From positions 1 to 8,126 of the forward strand of contig JAAWCC010000086.1 in NCBI GenBank assembly GCA_022792975.1: 8,126 nt of DNA, given 5' to 3'. Both the position numbers and the translations under genes were made by a program. The notes under the pieces are model-generated. The model was not told where the DNA came from, did no database searches, and saw nothing but the letters and a program-made list of their open reading frames with translations. Shown piece by piece: positions 6,901 through 8,126 of the stretch; position 1 is the stretch's first letter, and each line of letters opens with the position of its first letter. The stretch is from Clostridia bacterium (GTDB taxonomy: Bacteria > Bacillota_A > Clostridia > TANB77 > CAG-508).

Positions 6901-8126
6901 ACATAACTTAAGGTATATCTATTTTTTCCATTTGCTATATTCTCGTTTCTTTTAGCTGCTGGTATTAACACCTCTGAAAGCTTCTTTCCAACTAAACTTT
7001 CGTAGTTTAATTCTCCTCCTGCTCCGACAATTTTACAATTTTCTGTTGTTCTGTATATATATCCTCTTTCTCCATCTTCTTCACTTGGTGTCCAATAGAC
7101 TTCTGTTTCTGGTTTATTTTGAGGAATTATCCTTGATAAGTTTGTTGGTAAATAGTCTTTAACCTGTTCTACATAAGCATCTATTTCACCTTCATTGTAT
7201 AATCTTATTGTATATGTAACTGTATCTCCTATTTTTACTGACACTGGTTTTTTGGGATGATTATATATCGCTGTTGTTTGTAGCTCTCCTCCAACTTCTG
7301 TATTAAAATAACTTGTGTCTACATCTGGTATTCTAGTTTTATTATCTTCTATTTTTATTCCATTTACTGCTGATATAAATTTTCTTAAGGCTATATCTGC
7401 CTCTCCTTTGCTTTCTTCAACTTGGATTACTGGTTGTTGATTTGCAAAGTCTGTTCCTGCTAGGTATATTGTCATATCTCTTTTTGGTGTGTAAATACTT
7501 CTTCCTGCTGCTTTTGCTCCTGTAATTAAGTTTCTGTATAGTGTAATTGCATGATTTTGCCTTTTAGTTCCCCATTGATTGCTAATTTCTGCTATATTTA
7601 TTGGCTTACCATCTATCTCTATTATTCCTCCTGGAAGTTGTGGAAAGCTTAGATTATATATATCTGCAAATGTTTTGTATTTATCTTTTCCATTTTCTTT
7701 TCCTGTATTAAATTGGTCGAATGGACCGTCTCCTTCTGCATAAAGCCATAAGGTTGGTAAGGCTTCTTGATTATATGCTGATTGGTCATTATTTGTGAAA
7801 TACCATATTGCAAGTTGTTGTATAACTTCAATGTCTGCTCTAGTTAATACACTTCTTTTTACATCTATATTTTGTCCTGATACTATAAGCTTAGCTTGAT
7901 CAAGTTCTTCTTGTGTATATCCTGCACCCTTTGTTTGATCTAACAAATATGCTGTCATATCTGCTTCAGTTGCATCTTCTAGTAACATATTATCTAGCAG
8001 CCATAATACTGAATAGAATTTATCTTTATTTTGGTTTTTAAATAGAGTTACTTCTGATGTTACTGAATTATATCTTTGCACTAATTGATTAAAGGTTTCT
8101 TCTATATTCTTTTTTGATAGTGGAAT
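3951..8126 (-). CDS. Large thioester/isopeptide-type repeat surface adhesin, 5' end outside window
   Basis: The frame is open to the window edge (at least 1391 codons) and the GTG at 8081 is not a convincing start. Residues below count from 8081. Residues 1-228 resemble a TQXA/thioester adhesin domain: QQLAIW at 88-93 matches TQxAIW, with Gln89 as the expected thioester glutamine; its cysteine partner would lie outside the window. Five modules follow, starting at 229, 489, 725, 960 and 1169. Each opens with D[IL]ALRKFI-like sequence (ALLKW in the last), contains Y[TK]IR-[VL]-x-N-[EQ]-G and a D-[YD] turn, and ends with N-[IVL]-A-[EQ]-[IV] and an acidic DxDS tail. This resembles DUF11 or fimbrial isopeptide domains. 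The C terminus has AVKTGG, one membrane span (about 1350-1370) and KRYVLE, like a degenerate sortase signal. It is probably an extracellular stalked adhesin. No in-frame CGG and no frame break occur in it. Confidence 0.85.
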   Translation of the reverse strand: MPLSKKNIEETFNQLVQRYNSVTSEVTLFKNQNKDKFYSVLWLLDNMLLEDATEADMTAYLLDQTKGAGYTQEELDQAKLIVSGQNIDVKRSVLTRADIEVIQQLAIWYFTNNDQSAYNQEALPTLWLYAEGDGPFDQFNTGKENGKDKYKTFADIYNLSFPQLPGGIIEIDGKPINIAEISNQWGTKRQNHAITLYRNLITGAKAAGRSIYTPKRDMTIYLAGTDFANQQPVIQVEESKGEADIALRKFISAVNGIKIEDNKTRIPDVDTSYFNTEVGGELQTTAIYNHPKKPVSVKIGDTVTYTIRLYNEGEIDAYVEQVKDYLPTNLSRIIPQNKPETEVYWTPSEEDGERGYIYRTTENCKIVGAGGELNYESLVGKKLSEVLIPAAKRNENIANGKNRYTLSYVDIEIDCIVMENAPYGEAITNIAEVTKMADKDRRNLEDRDSDVGNVKVQPGSDLPNEQLNGPLSSYKEGELEKEYVPGQQDDDDFDKVIIEKPIIDLALRKFIAKIGDKTYNRVPTVDTTELRKGADTATYIHSKEPIEAYIGDVVKYKIRVYNEGEVDGKVTEITDYISSNLKYVPNPDKTGNDSNGDWWTSSAGDKAGHNKVVTNNKCKITGAGGKLTNAVIGKTLEEVTIPAYDKEKDTISYIEVEIHCQIMPIKTTTKMTNIAEITKEEDENGRQVEKDKDSTPNNVKVPNEKDFPTYKDTEINKPYVPGQQDDDDFEKVVVPVPEVDIALRKFITEVDGNIREGEESRVPKVNTSTLDTYKDTTAEYIHSKVPVGVKKGSEVVYTIRLYNEGDINAYVSEVTDYLPNYLIYLPENEINKKYGWSYNQATREVKTTITAEENTKGEEVYKDRTNGKLLEAYDGNGVLDYIDVQIVCKVDEKVEGNTILTNLAQITEMKDEAGNIIEEDRDSKPDGDKAPNKEFEIPNDKDRPHYKEDEENKSYVPGQEDDDDFEKVLVKPDFDLALRKFITQVQNTPINNRYPEVSYENGKISYNHRKDPVELATGNTVIYTIRVFNEGQANGYANEITDDMPEGLVFLPEHEINKEYGWKMLDENQEETNDTSKAKYIITDYLSEKQEKETGRRNEIKAFKPEAEISNTNPDYRDVKLAFKVTHVAKTVEDSKKILKNVAQISADSDDDIDSEPNRDTPYAPDGENEDDIDYDNVRVKYFDLALLKWVSQAKITHKGGEEIIIDTGHTAETSKNEAPVKIEIPEKELKTITIKYVYTIRVENQGEIEGYVKEVKDYIPTGLKFNEEDNKEWKWKVLEDGVVVTDYLKDTLLKPGETATVKIVLTWINDANNLGEKINLAEISKDKNDSDSPDVDSTPDNKVPGEDDIDDAPVILAVKTGGAKLYIGLTAIILITFALGIGLIKRYVLE
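4050..4577 (-). repeat. Adhesin repeat module 5, wall-proximal (residues 1169 to about 1344)
   Basis: The shortest and most divergent module opens with DLALLKWV, so the usual RKFI is replaced. It contains YTIRVENQGEIEGYVKEV and NLAEISKDKNDSDSPDVDS, then an acidic spacer that leads to the membrane anchor. The changed residues suggest it may have lost or altered any internal cross-link. Confidence 0.7.
4578..5204 (-). repeat. Adhesin repeat module 4 (residues 960-1168)
   Basis: A 209-residue module opens with DLALRKFI and contains YTIRVFNEGQANGYANEITD and KNVAQISADSDDDIDSE. Its linker has changed to an acidic YAPDGENEDDIDYDN form. Confidence 0.75.
5205..5909 (-). repeat. Adhesin repeat module 3 (residues 725-959)
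   Basis: A 235-residue module opens with DIALRKFI and contains YTIRLYNEGDINAYVSEV, TNLAQITEMKDE and the linker YVPGQEDDDDFEKV. Its length nearly equals that of module 2. Confidence 0.8.
5910..6617 (-). repeat. Adhesin repeat module 2 (residues 489-724)
   Basis: A 236-residue module opens with DLALRKFI and contains YKIRVYNEGEVDGKVTEI, TNIAEITKEED and the linker YVPGQQDDDDFEKV. It is clearly the same fold as module 1 but diverged, so the duplication is not recent. Confidence 0.8.
6618..7397 (-). repeat. Adhesin repeat module 1 (residues 229-488)
   Basis: This is the longest module, about 260 residues. It opens with DIALRKFI, carries YTIRLYNEGEIDAYVEQVKDYLP in the middle and TNIAEVT near its end, then a linker with YVPGQQDDDDFDKV. 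The conserved Lys of LRKFI and the Asn/Glu/Asp positions are candidates for an internal isopeptide bond (inference). Confidence 0.8.

Overview
The window is AT-rich DNA from a low-GC Gram-positive bacterium, most likely an uncultured, gut-type Bacillota/Clostridia. The reasons are AGGAGG-type ribosome binding sites, TTGACA/TAAAAT-type promoters, a TrmFO-type (folate/FAD-dependent) tRNA methyltransferase, and a very large repetitive surface protein with a Gram-positive style C-terminal anchor. No rRNA, tRNA, CRISPR array or transposase was seen.

Layout, left to right: a perfect 13-bp inverted repeat (9-43); a minus-strand gene for a 678-residue charged coiled-coil protein of unknown function (123-2160); minus-strand trmFO (2258-3564); a compact region with apparently overlapping divergent promoters (about 3587-3633); a small plus-strand gene for a basic single-pass membrane protein with visibly higher GC (3691-3897), followed by a strong GC-rich hairpin (3903-3945) that serves both converging genes; and a minus-strand thioester/repeat-domain surface adhesin that fills the rest and runs off the right edge (3951 to beyond 8126).

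The striking feature is in the first two minus-strand genes. Read conventionally, trmFO is broken into several frames and the coiled-coil gene into two. I find six frame breaks, five in trmFO and one in the coiled-coil gene. Each is resolved by skipping a single C at an in-frame CGG codon, after which reading resumes at GGA (five times) or GGG (once), giving glycine. Skipping five bases turns 1307 nt of trmFO into exactly 434 codons with a complete, family-like TrmFO sequence. Skipping one base turns 2038 nt of the other gene into exactly 679 codons. In trmFO the glycine that resumes reading is a conserved family residue at least four times. By eye, no other in-frame CGG exists in roughly 2,500 minus-strand codons of this window, so CGG appears never to be used there as an arginine codon. 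This looks like a vacated CGG codon that triggers +1 frameshifting, or CGGN read as a four-base glycine codon. Sequencing artefact and pseudogene decay are the alternatives.

The small plus-strand gene is the exception: it carries three in-frame CGG codons in arginine-rich context, together with GC-richer codon use. It looks foreign. Under the proposed decoding rule it would not be translated intact, which makes it a useful internal test.
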